This document shows, one piece after another, positions 1-10,776 of a DNA stretch of 62,269 nt. The notes beneath the pieces were generated by a model, which was not told the DNA's origin, searched no databases, and worked only from the letters and a program-made list of their open reading frames with translations. Position 1 is the stretch's first letter, and every line of letters starts with the position of its first letter. The DNA lies in contig WBTZ01000008.1 of the NCBI GenBank assembly GCA_009026175.1, positions 1-62,269 of the forward strand, read 5' to 3'. A program made the translations under genes and the position numbers. The stretch comes from Zoogloea sp. (GTDB lineage: Bacteria > Pseudomonadota > Gammaproteobacteria > Burkholderiales > Rhodocyclaceae).

Positions 1-2056
<2,056 letters not shown>

Positions 2057-2193
2057 AAGTCACCAAATTTGCTAATTCGATCAAGACTTCTACAGCAGTG
2101 CCGTATTTATGATCTTGCTTGGGGCCAAATCAAGAGTCGGCCCTCAACCGATGCAAATCGACAAAAACACAAAAGCAAGATCAAGGAGTCTAT

Positions 2194-2643
2194 ATGGCGA
2201 CCGATCGCCCCATCCTCCTCGTTGAGGACAATCCCGACGACGAGGCCCTGACACTCAGGGCTTTCAGCAAAAACAAGATAGCCAACCAGGTCGTCGTGGC
2301 CCGGGACGGCGTGGAAGCTCTGGACTACCTTTTCTGCAGCGGACAGTACTCGAACCGGGACAGCCTCATCATGCCGGCCTTCGTGCTGCTTGACCTGAAG
2401 CTGCCCCGTATCGACGGGCTGGAGGTGCTGCGGCGCATCCGTGCCGACGAACGGACTGCGCTCCTGCCGGTCGTCGTCCTGACGACCTCCAAGGAGCACC
2501 AGGACATCTTCGAGGCCTATCGGCTGGGCGCCAACAGCTATATCCGCAAACCGGTGGATTTTGAGAGGTTTCTGCAGGCCGTGGGGCAGCTGGGACTTTA
2601 CTGGCTGTCCCTCAACGAACCCTCGGACCCGGGCTCACGCTGA
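2194..2643 (+). CDS. single-domain CheY-like response regulator (Rcp1 type)
   Basis: A 149-residue receiver domain without an output domain. ATG 2194 is chosen over an upstream in-frame ATG (2119) because AAGGAG lies just before it and the protein then begins directly at the receiver fold. Conserved residues are visible: the acidic pair in LLVEDNPDD, the phosphoacceptor Asp in LLDLKLPRIDG, the Thr of VVLTTS and the Lys of YIRKPVDF. The NPDDE motif and the long loop before the phosphoacceptor are typical of Rcp1-like regulators paired with bacteriophytochrome or hybrid kinases. No cognate kinase is adjacent, so its partner is unknown. It converges with the peroxidase gene. Confidence 0.9.
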   Translation: MATDRPILLVEDNPDDEALTLRAFSKNKIANQVVVARDGVEALDYLFCSGQYSNRDSLIMPAFVLLDLKLPRIDGLEVLRRIRADERTALLPVVVLTTSKEHQDIFEAYRLGANSYIRKPVDFERFLQAVGQLGLYWLSLNEPSDPGSR

Positions 2644-2653
2644 ACAACCGTTG

Positions 2654-3151
2654 CTACAGCAGGGCTTCGATGTCTTCACCCAGTTCTGCGGGGGAAGTCA
2701 TCGGGGCGTAGCGACGCACGGGCTCGCCCGCGCGATTGACCAGGAACTTGGTGAAATTCCACTTGATGGCATGGCTGCCCAGAACACCGGGGCAGGCCTG
2801 CGTCAGGTATTTGAACAGCGGATGCGCCTTGTCCCCGTTCACGTCCACCTTGTCGGCCATCACGAAGCCGACGCCGAAATTACGCTGGCAGAAGCGTTCG
2901 ATTTCGTCCGCCCCGGCAGGCTCCTGGGCCCCGAACTGATTGCACGGAAAGCCCACCACCACCAGCCCCCGCTCGGCATAGGCCTCGTGGAGCGCCTGCA
3001 GGCCGGCGTACTGGGGCGTAAAGCCGCAGCGGCTGGCCGTATTCACGATCAGGATGACCCGCCCACTGAAATCCGCAAAACGGATCAGGCCGCCGGACAG
3101 GCCCCGGGCTTCAAAGCCCAGCACCCCCTCCGGCGGCGGGGCAGGATTCAC
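2654..3151 (-). CDS. glutathione peroxidase-like thiol peroxidase
   Basis: Cysteine-type member of the glutathione peroxidase family (165 residues), reducing peroxides with glutathione or thioredoxin as electron donor. The peroxidatic Cys sits at residue 42 in NTASRCGFTPQY where mammalian enzymes have Sec; the resolving-region motif GFPCNQFGAQEPG and the active-site Trp/Asn in IKWNFTKFLV complete the site. GTG 3151 is chosen as start because it overlaps the iscX stop in a GTGA and gives a normal family length; an in-frame ATG at 3205 would overlap iscX by 58 bp. It is therefore the last gene of the isc operon, perhaps protecting Fe-S assembly from peroxide (inference). Confidence 0.88.
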   Translation of the reverse strand: MNPAPPPEGVLGFEARGLSGGLIRFADFSGRVILIVNTASRCGFTPQYAGLQALHEAYAERGLVVVGFPCNQFGAQEPAGADEIERFCQRNFGVGFVMADKVDVNGDKAHPLFKYLTQACPGVLGSHAIKWNFTKFLVNRAGEPVRRYAPMTSPAELGEDIEALL

Positions 3152-3342
3152 TCCACTTCCTCGATCCACGCCTGCTGGATCGCCTCGAGCACACGCTCGC
3201 CGCAATGTTTGGGATCGTCATCGAACTCCGGCAGATCCATGACCCACTTCATCAGGTCCACGAAGTTGATCTTCAGCGGATCCACGTCCGGATGGGTCTC
3301 GGACAGCTGAATCGCAATCTCCTGCACTTCAGTCCACTTCAT
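3148..3342 (-). CDS. iscX: Fe-S assembly protein IscX
   Basis: Small acidic protein of 64 residues, full length for IscX (YfhJ). In E. coli it binds IscS at the same face as ferredoxin and frataxin, binds iron, and modulates cysteine desulfurase activity. The characteristic pattern is present: MKWTEVQEIA at the start, then HPDVDPLKINFVDL, VMDLPEFDDDP and a C-terminal EAIQQAWIEE. Its start overlaps the fdx stop (ATGA) and its stop overlaps the GTG start of the peroxidase gene, so it is embedded in the operon. Confidence 0.95.
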   Translation of the reverse strand: MKWTEVQEIAIQLSETHPDVDPLKINFVDLMKWVMDLPEFDDDPKHCGERVLEAIQQAWIEEVE

Positions 3343-3683
3343 CCCCGCTTACCTTCCTTGACCATGTTGATGGAGTACTTCGGAATCTCGACCGTCAGCG
3401 GCGTATCGCCGACGATGGCCTGACAGGACAGGCGGGAAGTCGGCTCCAGGCCCCAGGCCTTGTCGAGCAGATCTTCCTCCAGGTCCTCCGCTGGCTCAAG
3501 GCTGTTGAAGCCGTCCCGCACCACCACGTGACAGGTGGTACACGCGCAGGACTTCTCGCAGGCGTGATCGATCAGGATGTCGTTGTTCAGCAGTGCGTCG
3601 CAGATCGACTGGCCGGGTTCGGCCTCGATCACCGCCCCTTCGGGGCACAGCTCCACGTGGGGGAGCACAATCAGTGTGGTCAT
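3339..3683 (-). CDS. fdx: ISC-type [2Fe-2S] ferredoxin
   Basis: Adrenodoxin-like [2Fe-2S] ferredoxin (114 residues) that supplies electrons for cluster assembly on IscU. Four cluster ligands are evident: CEKSCACTTC carries three Cys in a C-x5-C-x2-C spacing and the fourth is in SRLSCQAIVG. The N-terminus TTLIVLPHVELCPEGAVIEAEPGQS is typical of the ISC ferredoxin. It lies between hscA (24-base gap) and iscX (4-base overlap), the standard position in isc operons. Confidence 0.96.
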   Translation of the reverse strand: MTTLIVLPHVELCPEGAVIEAEPGQSICDALLNNDILIDHACEKSCACTTCHVVVRDGFNSLEPAEDLEEDLLDKAWGLEPTSRLSCQAIVGDTPLTVEIPKYSINMVKEGKRG

Positions 3684-3707
3684 TTTGTCTTCTTCAATCC
3701 GTCCGAC

Positions 3708-5576
3708 TCAGAGCCGGAGGTCTTCAATCTTGTGGCCCGCCAGGGCCCCGCGGATGCTCTTGTCCATGCGCCGGGAAGCAAACTCGTTGGAAGCCCGGTT
3801 GAAATTCTCCAGCTGGATCTTGATGGTCCGCACATCCTGCCCCGCGGCGGCATCGCGGAGCGCCCCCATGGCCGCATCGAGGGCCGCCCTCTCCGCTGCA
3901 TCGAGGAGCCCGCTGTCTGCCAGCAGGGCTCTTTCGGTTGCTTCGAGGACCCGCTCCGCTTCGACCTGCTGCTCCTTGAGCGAGCGGGCTTCCATGTCGT
4001 CACGGGCATGTTCGAAACCGGATTTCAGCATGTCGGCGATCTCGTGGTCCGCCAGGCCGTAGGAAGGCTTGACCTCGACACGCGCCTCGATGCCGGTGGT
4101 CTGCTCCCGGGCCGACACGGACAGCAGGCCGTCCGCATCCACCTGGAAAGTCACGCGGATCCGGGCAGCCCCCGCCACCATCGGCGGAATGCCACGCAAC
4201 TCGAAGCGCGCCAGGGAGCGACAGGCGGAGACCAGCTCGCGTTCGCCCTGGACCACATGGCAGACCATCGCCGTCTGACCATCCTTGAAGGTGGTGAAAT
4301 CCTGGGCGCGGGCCGTCGGAATGGTCGCGTTGCGGGGAATGATCTTCTCGACCAGGCCACCCATCGTCTCGATGCCGAGCGACAGGGGAATCACATCGAG
4401 GAGCAGCCACTCCTCCTCGGCCGCCCGGTTGCCCGCCAGGACATTGGCCTGCATGGCCGCGCCGATGGCCACCACCGTATCCGGATCCAGGTTGGTGAGG
4501 GGTGGCTGGCCGAAGAACTCGCCAACCATCTGCTGCACATGAGGCATGCGGGTGGCGCCGCCCACCATGACCACGCCCTTCACATCGCCGGGCTCGAGGC
4601 CCGCGTCACGGAGCGCCTTGCGCACCGGCTTGAGGGTCTTGCTCACCAGGTTGCGGGTGATGTCGACGAAGACATCCCGGTGCACCACCAGATCCACCTC
4701 ATCACCACTTTCGAGTGTCATCCGGACCGGCACCGACTCATCGAGGGTCAGGCGCTCCTTGACCTCGCGCGCCTTGATCAGCAGGCGGCGGGAATCCCGG
4801 TCGGAAGGCAGCGAGATGCTGGCGTTCTCGAGCATCCAGCAGAACAGGCGGTGGTCGAAGTCGTCGCCCCCCAGCGAGGCATCGCCGTTGGTCGCCACCA
4901 CTTCGAAGACACCACGCGAAAGACGCAGGATCGAAATGTCGAAAGTCCCGCCTCCCAGATCGTAGACCGCGTAAACACCTTCCGAGGCATTCTCGAGGCC
5001 GTAGGCGATCGCCGCCGCAGTCGGCTCATTGAGCAGGCGCAGCACATTGAGCCCCGCCAGGCGGGCCGCATCCTTGGTGGCCTGGCGCTGGGCGTCATCA
5101 AAATACGCAGGCACGGTAATCACCGCGCCGGTCAGCTCACCCCCGAGGCTGCGCTCGGCGCGGATGCGCAGATCACGCAGGATCTCGGCCGACACCTCGA
5201 CAGGACTCTTGACGCCCTGCACGGTACGCAGACGCACCATGCCCTCGGCATCGACGAAATCGTAAGGCATCGTCTCCACGTGGGAGACATCCTTGAGGCC
5301 CCGCCCCATGAAGCGCTTGACCGATGCAATGGTGTTGCGGGGATCTATGGCTAGGGCGGCCTGGGCCTTGCGGCCGACCGCGATGTGCCCATCGGGCAGG
5401 TAGTGCACGATGGACGGCAGCAGGGTCTTGCCTTCGTCGTCCTGCAGGCATTGGGGCACGCCATTGCGCACCGTTGCGACCAGCGAATTGGTAGTCCCCA
5501 GGTCGATGCCTACCGCCAGTCGATGCTGGTGCGGTTCGGTGGACATCCCCGGTTCGGATATTTGCAGCAGAGCCAT
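3708..5576 (-). CDS. hscA: Hsp70-type chaperone HscA
   Basis: Specialised Hsp70 (622 residues) that binds the LPPVK motif of IscU and drives cluster transfer by ATP hydrolysis. The N-terminus [10 protein letters not shown] is nearly identical to E. coli HscA, which fixes the start. ATPase motifs are seen: [12 protein letters not shown] (phosphate 1), [12 protein letters not shown] (phosphate 2) and [10 protein letters not shown] (adenosine). The substrate-binding domain follows with [18 protein letters not shown] and [14 protein letters not shown]. The start overlaps the hscB stop by one base (TGATG). Confidence 0.97.
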   Translation of the reverse strand: MALLQISEPGMSTEPHQHRLAVGIDLGTTNSLVATVRNGVPQCLQDDEGKTLLPSIVHYLPDGHIAVGRKAQAALAIDPRNTIASVKRFMGRGLKDVSHVETMPYDFVDAEGMVRLRTVQGVKSPVEVSAEILRDLRIRAERSLGGELTGAVITVPAYFDDAQRQATKDAARLAGLNVLRLLNEPTAAAIAYGLENASEGVYAVYDLGGGTFDISILRLSRGVFEVVATNGDASLGGDDFDHRLFCWMLENASISLPSDRDSRRLLIKAREVKERLTLDESVPVRMTLESGDEVDLVVHRDVFVDITRNLVSKTLKPVRKALRDAGLEPGDVKGVVMVGGATRMPHVQQMVGEFFGQPPLTNLDPDTVVAIGAAMQANVLAGNRAAEEEWLLLDVIPLSLGIETMGGLVEKIIPRNATIPTARAQDFTTFKDGQTAMVCHVVQGERELVSACRSLARFELRGIPPMVAGAARIRVTFQVDADGLLSVSAREQTTGIEARVEVKPSYGLADHEIADMLKSGFEHARDDMEARSLKEQQVEAERVLEATERALLADSGLLDAAERAALDAAMGALRDAAAGQDVRTIKIQLENFNRASNEFASRRMDKSIRGALAGHKIEDLRL

Positions 5577-6106
5577 CAGGATTCCAGCGCCGTCAAGGCG
5601 TCATTGATTTCGTGTTGCAGCTTCTCGAGAAACTTCAGGCGGCGCACCGTATCCGCGGCAAGCGCCAGGTCCTGCCGCTCATCGAGCGCGGAGGCCAGCC
5701 GGGCGACCAGCTCGCGGCTGCTGGCGCGCAGGCGCTGGCCCAGTTCCTCGAGCGTGTCCTCATCCGCTGCCTCGCGGGCCTCGCCGAGCGCCTCCCGCCA
5801 TTCCATCTGCTCCATCAGGAAGTCAGGAGACATCGCCGTGTTGGTCTCGAAGGCCGGATCGACCCCCTGCAGCTCAAGCAGGTACTGCCCCCGGGCCAGC
5901 GGCGTCTTGAGCGTCCGGAAGGCTTCGTTGGCATGGGTGGCCCACTGCATCGACAGGCGCTTGTCCACGTCGGGCATGTGGGCGAAACGGTCCGGGTGGA
6001 CCTTGGCCTGGATGTCCAGGTAGGCCTGCTCCAGACGCGCCATATCGACGTCGAAACTCACCGGCAAGCCGAAAAGGGCGAAATAGTCCTGCTTCAGATC
6101 CAGCAT
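5576..6106 (-). CDS. hscB: J-domain co-chaperone HscB
   Basis: DnaJ-type co-chaperone (176 residues) that delivers IscU to HscA and stimulates its ATPase. The HPD tripeptide is present in [10 protein letters not shown], within an N-terminal J domain starting DYFALFGLP; a C-terminal three-helix IscU-binding region follows. ATG 6106 is preferred over an in-frame ATG at 6136 because GGAAGG precedes it at good spacing and the protein then aligns with known HscB starts. Confidence 0.95.
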   Translation of the reverse strand: MLDLKQDYFALFGLPVSFDVDMARLEQAYLDIQAKVHPDRFAHMPDVDKRLSMQWATHANEAFRTLKTPLARGQYLLELQGVDPAFETNTAMSPDFLMEQMEWREALGEAREAADEDTLEELGQRLRASSRELVARLASALDERQDLALAADTVRRLKFLEKLQHEINDALTALES

Positions 6107-6160
6107 GTCAAACCTTCCGCCCGAATGGCCGGGCAAGCGGAAAACGCGGATGGAGAAAGA

Positions 6161-6484
6161 TCAGACGGTGAAGCTCTCGCCGCAGCCGCACTCACCCTTC
6201 ACGTTCGGGTTGTTGAACTTGAACCCTTCGTTGAGCCCCTCGCGGACAAAGTCCAGCTCGGTGCCATCCATGTAGGGAAGGCTCTTGGGATCGATCAGCA
6301 CCTTCAGGCCATGACTCTCGAAAACGACATCGTCGGACGTGACCTCGTCGGCGAACTCCAGCTTGTAAGCCATCCCGGAGCATCCCGAGGTACGGACGCC
6401 CAGGCGGATGCCGACGCCCTTGCCACGCTTGGCGAGGAAGTTGCCGATGTGGTTTGCAGCCTTCTCGGACAGGGTCACTGCCAT
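6161..6484 (-). CDS. iscA: A-type Fe-S carrier IscA
   Basis: A-type scaffold or carrier (107 residues) that accepts clusters or iron and passes clusters to apo-targets. The three invariant cysteines are present: [11 protein letters not shown] and the C-terminal [11 protein letters not shown]. The N-terminus [11 protein letters not shown] is typical. It lies 15 bases after iscU and upstream of hscB in canonical operon order. Confidence 0.96.
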   Translation of the reverse strand: MAVTLSEKAANHIGNFLAKRGKGVGIRLGVRTSGCSGMAYKLEFADEVTSDDVVFESHGLKVLIDPKSLPYMDGTELDFVREGLNEGFKFNNPNVKGECGCGESFTV

Positions 6485-6498
6485 GATCTCGTTTCCTT

Positions 6499-6882
6499 TC
6501 AGCCGTTATGCTTCTTTTTATAGTCTTCCACAGCCGCCTTGATGGCGTCCTCGGCCAGGATCGAACAATGGATCTTGACCGGCGGCAGGGCCAGCTCTTC
6601 GGCGATGGCCGTGTTCTTGATCTCCAGGGCCTGGTCGAGGGACTTGCCCTTGACCCACTCGGTGACCAGGGAACTGGAGGCGATCGCCGAGCCGCAACCG
6701 TAGGTCTTGAACTTGGCGTCCTCGATGATGCCGTCCTTGCCCACCTTGATCTGCAGCTTCATCACGTCGCCGCAGGCCGGTGCGCCGACCATGCCGGTCC
6801 CGACGTCCTCGTCTTCCTTGCCGAAGGCGCCGACGTTGCGGGGGTTTTCGTAGTGGTCCAGGACCTTTTCGCTATATGCCAT
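6499..6882 (-). CDS. iscU: Fe-S cluster scaffold IscU
   Basis: Scaffold protein (127 residues) on which [2Fe-2S] and [4Fe-4S] clusters are built from IscS-derived sulfur. It begins [18 protein letters not shown]. All three cluster-binding cysteines are visible ([29 protein letters not shown]), as is the HscA recognition motif LPPVK just before the third. The assembly Asp after the first Cys is intact. It lies 13 bases downstream of iscS. Confidence 0.98.
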   Translation of the reverse strand: MAYSEKVLDHYENPRNVGAFGKEDEDVGTGMVGAPACGDVMKLQIKVGKDGIIEDAKFKTYGCGSAIASSSLVTEWVKGKSLDQALEIKNTAIAEELALPPVKIHCSILAEDAIKAAVEDYKKKHNG

Positions 6883-6895
6883 TTTCGTTCTCCTG

Positions 6896-8107
6896 TCAGT
6901 GCGCAGCCCACTGCACGGTATTCAGATCGACGCCATCCTTGAACATGTCCCACAGGGGGGACAGCTCGCGGAGCTTGCCGATCTTGCGTCGCAGCAGGTC
7001 GATGGTGTAATCGACTTCCTCGACCGTCGTGAAGCGGCCGATGGTGAAACGGATCGAGCTGTGAGCCAGCTCGTCGTTGCGGCCCAGGGCACGCAACACG
7101 TAGGACGGCTCCAGGCTGGCCGAGGTGCAGGCCGAGCCGCTGGACACCGCGATGTCCTTGATCGCCATGATCAGCGACTCGCCTTCAACATAGGCGAAGC
7201 TGATGTTGAGGTTGTGCGGAACCCGGTGGGTCACGTCGCCATTGACGAAGGTCTCCTCAATGGTGGTCAGGCCTTCCAGCAGACGGTCGCGCAGGGCACC
7301 GACGCGCCGGTTCTCCTCGGCCATCTCGAGGCGGGCCAGGCGGAAAGCCTCGCCCATGCCGACGATCTGATGGGTGGCCAGCGTGCCCGAGCGCAGGCCG
7401 CGCTCGTGGCCGCCGCCGTGCATCTGGGCTTCCAGGCGTACGCGCGGCTTGCGGCGCACGTAGAGGGCCCCGACGCCCTTGGGGCCGTAGGTCTTGTGGG
7501 CGCTGAAGGACATCAGGTCGACCTTCAGCTTGTTCAGGTCGATCTCCACCTTGCCGGTAGCCTGCGCCGCATCCACGTGGAAGATGATGCCCTTCTCGCG
7601 GCAGATCTCGCCGATTTCGGCGATCGGCTGGATGACACCGACTTCGTTGTTCACGAACATCACCGAGATCACGGTGGTGTCGGGACGGATCGCCGCCTTG
7701 AGCACCTCGAGATCAAGCAGGCCGTCCTCGCGGACATCGAGGTAGGTGGCCTCAAAGCCCTGGCGCTCCAACTCGCGGACGGTGTCCAGCACGGCCTTGT
7801 GCTCGGTCTTCACCGTGATGATGTGCTTGCCCTTGCCGGAGTAGAAATGGGCCGCACCCTTGATCGCCAGGTTGTTGGATTCGGTCGCGCCGGAGGTCCA
7901 GATGATTTCCTTGGGATCTGCACCGACCAGCGCAGCAACTTCCTCGCGCGCCTCCTCGACCGCCTTTTCGGCCGTCCAGCCATAGGAGTGGCTCCGGGAC
8001 GCCGGGTTGCCGAACAGCTCCGTGAGGTACGGAATCATTTTCTCGGCCACGCGGGGGTCCACCGGCGTCGTCGCCGAGTAATCGAGGTAGATCGGAAACT
8101 TGAGCAT
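6896..8107 (-). CDS. iscS: cysteine desulfurase IscS
   Basis: PLP-dependent group I desulfurase (403 residues, as E. coli IscS 404) that turns cysteine into alanine and an enzyme-bound persulfide used for Fe-S clusters and tRNA thiolation. The PLP lysine is in [12 protein letters not shown]; the persulfide Cys is in [14 protein letters not shown]. It starts [27 protein letters not shown] 8107 rather than 8113 aligns best and leaves a normal gap to the GGAG upstream. It lies directly upstream of iscU. Confidence 0.97.
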   Translation of the reverse strand: MLKFPIYLDYSATTPVDPRVAEKMIPYLTELFGNPASRSHSYGWTAEKAVEEAREEVAALVGADPKEIIWTSGATESNNLAIKGAAHFYSGKGKHIITVKTEHKAVLDTVRELERQGFEATYLDVREDGLLDLEVLKAAIRPDTTVISVMFVNNEVGVIQPIAEIGEICREKGIIFHVDAAQATGKVEIDLNKLKVDLMSFSAHKTYGPKGVGALYVRRKPRVRLEAQMHGGGHERGLRSGTLATHQIVGMGEAFRLARLEMAEENRRVGALRDRLLEGLTTIEETFVNGDVTHRVPHNLNISFAYVEGESLIMAIKDIAVSSGSACTSASLEPSYVLRALGRNDELAHSSIRFTIGRFTTVEEVDYTIDLLRRKIGKLRELSPLWDMFKDGVDLNTVQWAAH

Positions 8108-8151
8108 CTTCATCTTCTCCGTACTGCAAAAATGGGTATCGTTCCAAGAAC

Positions 8152-9300
8152 TTAGACCGCCATGGCAGTCAGGGTTCGAAGCTTGGCGAGATTCTCGCCG
8201 AGTGCAGCCAAAAATCCATCCACATCCTGCCGCGTGCTGCCGGCCCCCAGGCTGACCCGGACCGCCGAGCGCGCAAGCTCAGGCTCCACCCCCATCGCCA
8301 GCAGGCTATGAGACGGCTCCGGGTTGGCGCTGGAGCAGGCCGAGCCACTGGCCACCGCAAATCCGGCCCGGTCCAGTTTGGCCACCAGGGTCTCCCCGTC
8401 GATGCCGTCCAGCCCGAAGAAGCTGGTGTTCGGCAGGCGCGGCGCGGAGGCGGAAAATATCCGTGCGCCCAGGGCCGCCAGGCCTTGCTCCAGTTGCAGG
8501 CGCAGCGCGGCCAGGCGCTCAGCCCGTTCAGCCAGGCCCGCCGCCGCCTGCTCACAGGCCACACCGAAGCCGACAATCGCCATCACGTTCTCGGTGCCTG
8601 AGCGCAGATTGCGCTCCTGGCCGCCTCCCGCCACCAGCGGAGCCAGTTCGACCCGCTTGTCCAGGACCAGCGCACCGGCACCGAGGGGGCCGCCGAGCTT
8701 GTGGGACGACAGGGTCAGCCCGTGCACTCCAAGGCGTCGAAAATCGACCTCGACCTTGCCCAGGGCCTGCACGGCATCACAATGCATCCAGCCCCCGTTC
8801 GCTCTGACCTCCGCAGCCAGGGCGGGAATATCCTGCAACACGCCGGTCTCGTTGTTGGCCAGCATCACCGACACCAGCGCCGGACGTTCGACCAGGATCT
8901 GCCGGAAGGCGTCGACGTCGATCCGCCCTTGCCCATCGACAGGAATCTCCTGCCACTGCCAGCCGCTCCGCTGCAACTGCCGCGCCGGCTCGCGCACACA
9001 GGGATGCTCGATGGCACTCACGGCCAGACGCCCCGGCCTGCGCAGCATCGCGGCGCCCTTAAGAAACAGGTTGTTGGCCTCCGACCCGCCACTGGTGAAG
9101 ATCACCTCGGTGGGGTGGGCATTCACCGCAGCCGCCACCCGGGCGCGCGCCTCGTCGATGGCCTGACGCGCTGCCCGCCCGTACTCATGCCGGCTGGACG
9201 CGTTGCCGAAGCGCCCACCGAACCAGGGCAGCATCGCCTCACGCACCGCCTCGCTGAGGGGCGTAGTGGCGTTGTGGTCGAGATAAACCGGTGCGAACAC
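8152..9300 (-). CDS. second cysteine desulfurase (NifS/IscS-like)
   Basis: PLP-dependent aminotransferase class V protein, 382 residues, about 20 shorter than IscS. It begins [19 protein letters not shown]; the PLP Lys is in [12 protein letters not shown] and the catalytic Cys in [14 protein letters not shown]. It is clearly a group I (NifS/IscS) desulfurase but diverged from the adjacent iscS, with a shorter C-terminus that lacks the IscU-binding tail sequence [13 protein letters not shown] seen in IscS here. It lies between iscR and iscS, 17 bases from iscR, so it should be co-transcribed and IscR-controlled. Its specific sulfur acceptor cannot be told from sequence. Confidence 0.92.
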   Translation of the reverse strand: MFAPVYLDHNATTPLSEAVREAMLPWFGGRFGNASSRHEYGRAARQAIDEARARVAAAVNAHPTEVIFTSGGSEANNLFLKGAAMLRRPGRLAVSAIEHPCVREPARQLQRSGWQWQEIPVDGQGRIDVDAFRQILVERPALVSVMLANNETGVLQDIPALAAEVRANGGWMHCDAVQALGKVEVDFRRLGVHGLTLSSHKLGGPLGAGALVLDKRVELAPLVAGGGQERNLRSGTENVMAIVGFGVACEQAAAGLAERAERLAALRLQLEQGLAALGARIFSASAPRLPNTSFFGLDGIDGETLVAKLDRAGFAVASGSACSSANPEPSHSLLAMGVEPELARSAVRVSLGAGSTRQDVDGFLAALGENLAKLRTLTAMAV

Positions 9301-9317
9301 CTTGGGCCTCCAGAACC

Positions 9318-9806
9318 TCAGGCGGTCAGGGACAGCTTGCTGCCACTGCGGCAGGCCGTCCCGCTGCGCTCGTCATGCAGCACGGACACGGCACCCGCCT
9401 TCTGGCGCTGCTGCTCGACCAGGCTGGCCAGGGTGACCGAATGGAGGTACTCGTACATCCGGCGGTTGAGATTCGTCCACAACTCGTGCGTCATGCAGCG
9501 ATGCTCGTCCTGGCAGTTCTCCTTGCCACCACAGGAGGTGGCATCCAGCGGCTCATCGACCGCGGCGATGATGTCGGCCACGGTGATCGCATCCATCTCG
9601 CGGGCCAGGGCATAACCGCCTCCGGGGCCACGGACACTGCTCACCAGCTCAAAACGGCGCAACTTGCCGAACAGCTGCTCGAGATAGGACAGGGAGATCT
9701 TCTGGCGATCCGCAATTCCAGCCAGCGTCACCGGTCCGTCGGCACAGCGCAACGCAAGATCAATCATTGCCGTGACAGCAAAACGACCTTTGGTGGTGAG
9801 TCTCAT
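9318..9806 (-). CDS. iscR: Rrf2-family Fe-S regulator IscR
   Basis: Winged-helix repressor/activator of 162 residues that senses Fe-S status through its own [2Fe-2S] cluster. The N-terminus [19 protein letters not shown] is typical. The cluster ligands are all present: three cysteines in [13 protein letters not shown] and the His in MTHELW. Two operator-like sites and the promoter lie immediately upstream, which implies autorepression as in E. coli. It is the first gene of the isc operon. Confidence 0.97.
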   Translation of the reverse strand: MRLTTKGRFAVTAMIDLALRCADGPVTLAGIADRQKISLSYLEQLFGKLRRFELVSSVRGPGGGYALAREMDAITVADIIAAVDEPLDATSCGGKENCQDEHRCMTHELWTNLNRRMYEYLHSVTLASLVEQQRQKAGAVSVLHDERSGTACRSGSKLSLTA

Positions 9807-9831
9807 GGCGGCTCCCGGGGCTGGTAAAGGA

Positions 9832-9856
9832 ATAGTTGAATATTTCAGTCAACAAT
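9832..9856 (-). promoter_or_regulatory. IscR type-1-like operator, proximal
   Basis: On the minus strand this 25-base site matches the E. coli type-1 IscR consensus (ATASYYGACTRWWWYAGTCRRSTAT, a degenerate motif) at 23 of 25 positions by hand count. It lies just before the iscR ATG and overlaps the proposed -10 element. By analogy to E. coli, holo-IscR bound here would repress the operon. Confidence 0.75.
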
Positions 9857-9880
9857 ACCAAACCCGACCAAATCAATCAA
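9852..9880 (-). promoter_or_regulatory. iscR promoter (-35 TTGATT, -10 TATTGT)
   Basis: Reading leftward, TTGATT (9880-9875) is followed after 17 bases by TATTGT (9857-9852). Transcription would start about 40 bases ahead of the iscR ATG. Both IscR-like operators overlap these elements. Confidence 0.55.
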
Positions 9881-9884
9881 CTAT
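9860..9884 (-). promoter_or_regulatory. IscR type-1-like operator, distal
   Basis: A second 25-base match to the type-1 IscR consensus, 22 of 25 by hand count, ending three bases from the proximal site. Two adjacent type-1 sites are also the arrangement at the E. coli iscR promoter. Confidence 0.68.
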
Positions 9885-9904
9885 TTTACCGGCCGCCCCA
9901 AGGC

Positions 9905-10669
9905 TCAATCCACCATCCGCCCAAGGCTCTGCGGATCGAAGGCATCCTCCGCCTTGGACGCGCCCTCCACGGCAATTCCGGCCGCTTCGAGGCGCTCGAG
10001 CAGCACATGGATGCGCCGGTCGGTGTCGACCGCATGATCGAGCAGGCCATGCAGGGCCTTGGAGACCGGATCATCCATGTCCCGGGTCACGCCGTAGGCC
10101 GTGAAGCCCATCTGCTCGGCCTTGGCCTCCCGCGCCCGGCTGGCCTCGTCACGCCCCGCCTCGATGATCCGCGCCGGATTGCCGACCGCCGTCGCCCCCG
10201 CAGGCACGGGCTTGACCACGACCGCGTTGGAGCCGACCTTGGCCCCGTCGCCCACCTCGAAGCCGCCGAGCACCTTGGCGCCGGCGCCGATCACCACGCC
10301 CTTGCCGAGGGTCGGATGGCGCTTGGTGCCGCGGTACAGGGACGTCCCGCCCAGGGTGACGCCCTGGTAGATGGTGCAGTCATCCCCCACCACCGCCGTC
10401 TCACCGATGACCACCCCCATGCCGTGATCAATGAACACCCTGCGCCCGATGGTGGCACCGGGGTGGATCTCGATACCGGTCAGCATGCGCCCGACGTGGC
10501 TGGTGAAACGCCCCAGCCAGCGGAACCCGCGGATCCAGGCCGCGTGGGCCAGGCGATGCCACCACAGGGCATGCATGCCCGGATAACAGGTGAGGACCTC
10601 CCACCGGGAGCGTGCTGCCGGGTCCCGTTCAAGAACGTTGGCCAGGTCTTCACGCAGACGACTGAACAT
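9905..10669 (-). CDS. cysE: serine O-acetyltransferase CysE
   Basis: Acetyl-CoA-dependent enzyme (254 residues) that makes O-acetylserine, the carbon skeleton of cysteine. An N-terminal helical region precedes a left-handed beta helix of hexapeptide repeats with the signatures [17 protein letters not shown] and [20 protein letters not shown]. The C-terminus is longer than needed for the core. GGAG lies seven bases before ATG 10669. It sits between trmJ and iscR, linking cysteine synthesis with the desulfurases; an IscR-like site lies upstream. Confidence 0.95.
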   Translation of the reverse strand: MFSRLREDLANVLERDPAARSRWEVLTCYPGMHALWWHRLAHAAWIRGFRWLGRFTSHVGRMLTGIEIHPGATIGRRVFIDHGMGVVIGETAVVGDDCTIYQGVTLGGTSLYRGTKRHPTLGKGVVIGAGAKVLGGFEVGDGAKVGSNAVVVKPVPAGATAVGNPARIIEAGRDEASRAREAKAEQMGFTAYGVTRDMDDPVSKALHGLLDHAVDTDRRIHVLLERLEAAGIAVEGASKAEDAFDPQSLGRMVD

Positions 10670-10751
10670 GAAATAACTCCAGGAAAAAGGCTCACCACAC
10701 CATCTGACAGCAACAACCGGACGGCGGCCGGGGCATGTCTGACCGCGACAA

Positions 10752-10776
10752 ATTCCCGACTATTTTAGTCTACTTC
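10752..10776 (-). promoter_or_regulatory. IscR type-1-like operator upstream of cysE
   Basis: On the minus strand the core GACTAAAATAGTC fits the type-1 IscR palindrome exactly, and the 25-base window matches 21 of 25 consensus positions by hand count. It overlaps the trmJ stop codon and lies about 85 bases upstream of the cysE ATG. Function is inferred only from the motif. Confidence 0.5.

Noticed and set aside
3528-5354. A 608-codon open frame opposite hscA and fdx
   Set aside because: Antisense shadow across two certain genes.
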